Assembly: GCF_019091455.1 (NCBI RefSeq)
Contig: NZ_JAGXJN010000033.1
Coordinates: forward strand, 40,358 to 104,357
Length of the DNA: 64,000 nt
Reading direction: 5' to 3'
Origin: Chitinophaga sp. GbtcB8
Lineage (GTDB): Bacteria; Bacteroidota; Bacteroidia; Chitinophagales; Chitinophagaceae
Part shown: piece by piece, positions 61,752-64,000 of the stretch
Layout of the letters: every line of letters begins with the position of its first letter
Numbering within the stretch: position 1 is the stretch's first letter
Translations under genes and position numbers: made by a program
Notes under the pieces: model-generated
What the model was told of the DNA's origin: nothing
Seen by the model: only the letters and a program-made list of their open reading frames with translations
Database searches by the model: none

Positions 61752-62147
61752 TTATGGTTCTGATTCCACCAGCACAATTTTTACCGTGATAGCCGGGGGA
61801 GCGGTACCGGCGGTGGTGCCGCTTACGGCCTGTGATTCGATGGTAAGGCTACCGGTGGTATGCGTGTAAGAGTAGCTATAACCTGCATATACTTCAGGAA
61901 TGGCTTCAAAGGTACCGCCATCGCCGGATACAGATACCACTATTCCAAACTCCTGGTTCACCTGGTCAGTTATTTCCGGCATGCTAATGGTTACTGCATA
62001 ACTTTTTCCATCGTTAATCAGCTTCCAATCACCAGCGGCAATATCGGTTTGAATGGTTTGGTTGGGGGTAACATACTCATACTTCTTGGTACAGCCAGTG
62101 ATCCATACGCTCATCACTAACAGTGGCAAAAATAACAATGCTTTCAT
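61752..62147 (-). CDS. Small lipoprotein of unknown function
   Basis: The lipobox gives Cys19 (SVWITGC). The 131-residue body is beta-rich and acidic (YEYVTPNQTIQTDIAAGDWKLINDGKSYAVTISMPEITD ... AITVKIVLVESEP). I do not recognise a family. It is monocistronic with its own terminator; upstream is the repeat-rich intergenic region. Confidence 0.75.
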   Translation of the reverse strand: MKALLFLPLLVMSVWITGCTKKYEYVTPNQTIQTDIAAGDWKLINDGKSYAVTISMPEITDQVNQEFGIVVSVSGDGGTFEAIPEVYAGYSYSYTHTTGSLTIESQAVSGTTAGTAPPAITVKIVLVESEP

Positions 62148-62205
62148 ACTGTGAATTTTAGTTATGTACAGGAAGATTCAAGTATGCTATAACAAAGACA
62201 ATGCC

Positions 62206-62398
62206 GATTCTTATGGCGTTTGCTGTTTTAGAAGGTTTCTTCTTGCAGGTGTACCCGTGGTGCTTGCTGTTTAAAGGACTTCTTCTCGCAGATCCAGCTC
62301 CGGACTGTACCCGCCTGATTCTTATGGTGTTTGCTGTTTTAGAGGGCTTCTTCTCGCAGGTCCAGCTCCGGACTGTACCCGCCTGTGTGTGCACACAT
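62206..62398. repeat. Imperfect direct repeats (67-111 bp spacing)
   Basis: The block GATTCTTATGG(C/T)GTTTGCTG begins at 62206 and again at 62317. The block GCTGTTTTAGA(A/G)GG recurs at 62222 and 62333, with a variant at 62266. CTCCGGACTGTACCCGCCTG is present at 62298-62317 and again at 62365-62384. Degraded pieces of the same unit (GCTGTTTTAAAGGCATCATG) lie at about 62602-62621. Small minus-strand frames through it repeat the same peptide and look like by-products. Confidence 0.7.
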
Positions 62399-62752
62399 GA
62401 TGCGTTGAAGGGCGTATCAGCATAGGAATGCTATGAAGCGGTATCAAGCGCATGACGCCGGGCAAGGTCCGTCGTTTGGACCTGCTGCGAAGGTAAGTTG
62501 CACGGGGTAGGCAGCATACAAATACAGGCGGATGGGCCGGCGAGCCAGTCAATGTATGGGTGCAGGTTTGAGACATTAATTTCTGGATGTTATTTTGCAG
62601 ACGCTGTTTTAAAGGCATCATGTTGCAGATCTTATCACAGGAATGCGCCCGTTACCCTGGGGTGCCAATCAATTTTACAGGCATTATGCTGTAGATTTTA
62701 TTTCCTCAAGCCTTAACCTTATTCCCAGGCCTTAATCCCTCCCCCCAAAAAT
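62399..62752. other. Gene-poor intergenic stretch with decayed repeat pieces
   Basis: No supported gene. It contains the degraded repeat unit near 62602 and a further partial copy near 62680 (ACAGGCATTATGCTGTAGAT). I see no clear promoter or terminator. Confidence 0.5.
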
Positions 62753-63028
62753 TCAATCCATTGCAAAGGCGGCGTGGCCGATGACCTCCTTGATTCCTTC
62801 GGTGTCGTCTACTTCTTCGCCGCTGCAAATGAATACGGGCAGGCCGGTATCCAGGTCAATAACCTTTTTGAGCTGAACTACGATAGGCTTGAAGTGCTGG
62901 CTGGCTACAAACATGTATTTGTCTGTAACCCTGGGTAGTGTATTTACGATGGTTTTGAGGGTGCGGGCTACCAGGATGCCGGTTTCATTCAGCAGTTCAC
63001 AATTAATGGTAATGGTGTACGTGTTCAT
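62753..63028 (-). CDS. Small hypothetical protein
   Basis: The 91-residue soluble protein (MNTYTITINCELLNETGILVARTLKTIVNTLPRVTDKYMFVASQHFKPIVVQLKKVIDLDTGLPVFICSGEEVDDTEGIKEVIGHAAFAMD, described here by its alternating strand-helix pattern) has protein-like composition and no signal or membrane segment. I do not recognise a family. It ends next to the repeat-rich region and is preceded by 521 bp without a clear gene. Confidence 0.5.
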   Translation of the reverse strand: MNTYTITINCELLNETGILVARTLKTIVNTLPRVTDKYMFVASQHFKPIVVQLKKVIDLDTGLPVFICSGEEVDDTEGIKEVIGHAAFAMD

Positions 63029-63549
63029 AGGATGGTGGGTTTTCAGGTGAAACGGTTAGCGTACGTTTAACAATAGCGGTCTTTGGCCTTTTTGTTACTG
63101 ATTATTCTGTTAGCTAAAAATAACAAAAAAAGGAGGGCCTTACCATTCCTCAAAATAGTATTATCGTTAATTATTTCCGTCCTGTATCCCTTTCCTGTAG
63201 CTGCTATTAGCAGGTATACCCCTGTTTTTCTATGACGGGTGCGCCGGCAGCGTGGTTACCAATTGTTTACGTTTTCTGTTTCGGGGGCGGGTACTATGCG
63301 GTTGTGTAAAAGGTTGCAGGGCAGCTGGGGACAATGCCAACACCTTTTGCGGCTGTTTTTCCGGGAGGGGCACAGCTACCACCACTGATTGCATGCAGGA
63401 AAGGCCTGCGGAAGTGTACATCTGGCGGTTGTAAGCGGTGGGTATAACGTGGACTTGATGCGGGTATTATGCGGGGAAGATGTTGGGGGTGATCGCATAC
63501 CAGATATTTTTGCTACATTTATACTATTACCGGTAAACCCTCTATAACT
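63029..63549. other. 521-bp intergenic region before the eCIS-core gene
   Basis: Small open frames of about 60 codons on both strands (63230-63434) lie over each other and lack protein-like features. The last 60 bp are A/T-rich (TATTTTTGCTACATTTATACTATTACCGG) and probably hold the promoter of the gene at 63550, but no clear -33/-7 pair could be assigned. Confidence 0.5.
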
Positions 63550-64000
63550 ATGTTCACATATTCCTCCTCAGATCAATCCTATTCCAGCTCCCGTTCGGCT
63601 GCTGATGAACAAACAGCTGCACCTTCCACTGCACCCTTACAAAGAAATGCGGCCAATATGGACGAATTAGTGCAGGGCAAATTTCCAGCCCAGCTACAGC
63701 CGGAAGAGGAAGAGAAAAAATTACCGATGCAAGGCAAATTCGTTTTGCAAAGAGCTACTTTGCCGGAAGAGGAAAAACCCGTGCAGGGAAAATTCACCAC
63801 ACAGCTGCAAGCCAATAATACAGGTATGCCCGACAGCCTGAAATCCGGGGTGGAAAACCTTTCCGGTATGGATATGTCTGATGTAAAGGTGCACTATAAC
63901 TCCAGCAAACCCGCCCAGCTAAGCGCGCTGGCCTATGCACAGGGCAATGATATTCACGTAGGCCCGGGCCAGGAAAAACATTTGCCGCATGTGGCCTGGC
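63550..64000 (+). CDS. eCIS-core (DUF4157) protein, N-terminal part, HExxH glutamate replaced by Val; runs off the window
   Basis: The ATG at 63550 opens 150 codons with no stop before the edge. The N-terminal half is low-complexity, Ser- and Glu-rich, with three QGKF motifs (residues 42-45, 61-64, 79-82). The DUF4157 domain then starts (about 92: MPDSLKSGVENLSGMDMSDVKVHYNSSKPAQLSALAYAQGNDIHVGPGQEKHLPH). Family members continue HEAWH at this point; here residues 147-150 read HVAW (codon GTG for GAG), so the catalytic-type glutamate is missing. Such proteins travel with extracellular contractile injection systems. No other injection-system gene is in view. Confidence 0.87.
   Translation, partial: MFTYSSSDQSYSSSRSAADEQTAAPSTAPLQRNAANMDELVQGKFPAQLQPEEEEKKLPMQGKFVLQRATLPEEEKPVQGKFTTQLQANNTGMPDSLKSGVENLSGMDMSDVKVHYNSSKPAQLSALAYAQGNDIHVGPGQEKHLPHVAW

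Noticed and set aside
62206..62398. Possible CRISPR array
   Set aside because: The repeat blocks are unequal, spacing varies (44, 67, 111 bp), the spacers are themselves repeated, and no cas gene is in the window.
62158..62621. Two small minus-strand open frames with KKPSKTAN-type peptide repeats
   Set aside because: They arise from the direct DNA repeats, overlap each other in different frames and lack signal, domain or start context. Treated as repeat DNA rather than genes.
63230..63434. Overlapping 60-codon open frames on both strands
   Set aside because: The opposing frames cover the same bases, with Pro/Arg/Gln-rich or Cys/Gly-rich sequence and no supporting signal.
1..64000. Mobile element or genomic island signs (integrase, transposase, tRNA-end attachment site)
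   Set aside because: No transposase, integrase, tRNA gene or flanking direct repeat was seen; base composition appears even apart from the A/T-rich intergenic stretches.

Overview
The window looks like a chromosomal segment of a soil-type Bacteroidota, most likely Chitinophagaceae (Chitinophaga-like). The signs are type IX secretion (T9SS) type A and type B C-terminal sorting domains, PorP/SprF proteins, SusC/SusD pairs with a FecI/FecR regulator, DUF4302, DUF2911, a Bacteroidota-style cobalamin-uptake operon, and many short lipoproteins with SCxK-type lipoboxes. No rRNA, tRNA, insertion sequence, phage gene or CRISPR array was recognised.

Layout: (1) 0-7 kb, minus strand: a HAMP-array hybrid histidine kinase broken by an in-frame TGA, and a GAF-like protein. 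(2) 7-19 kb: a secreted GH71/99-like hydrolase, small membrane and enzyme-like genes, a CDF metal transporter, then a DUF4011-type helicase with a degenerate nuclease tail followed by rmuC. (3) 19.3-25.9 kb: a YdeI-like protein, then a cobalamin riboswitch driving four surface genes (two beta-propeller lipoproteins around a TonB receptor, plus a further lipoprotein) and ending in a strong terminator. (4) 25.9-29 kb: YheT-type hydrolase, thioredoxin, DUF2911 protein and a lysine-rich basic protein. (5) 29-58 kb, all minus strand: an ECF sigma factor/FecR pair, an STN-containing SusC with SusD, a zinc metallopeptidase lipoprotein, a DUF4302 lipoprotein and an unknown lipoprotein. A giant (about 2,970 aa) and a large (1,368 aa) T9SS type B surface protein follow, then PorP - OmpA/PD40 - PorP, a collagen-like lipoprotein and a second ECF sigma factor. 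Gaps between SusC and the first large adhesin are all under 50 bp, so nutrient capture and surface adhesion may be co-expressed. (6) 58-64 kb: a secreted S9-type hydrolase, small secreted proteins, a repeat-rich intergenic region, and the start of an eCIS-core (DUF4157) protein that runs off the edge.

The best candidates for new biology are the PorP-OmpA-PorP/type B adhesin cluster with its duplicated IgGFc-binding-like domain and its physical link to a sigma-regulated, peptidase-equipped SusCD locus; the DUF4011 helicase with a lost nuclease signature beside rmuC; and the DUF4157 protein whose HExxH glutamate is replaced by valine. All functions are inferred from motifs and remembered family patterns; no searches were run.
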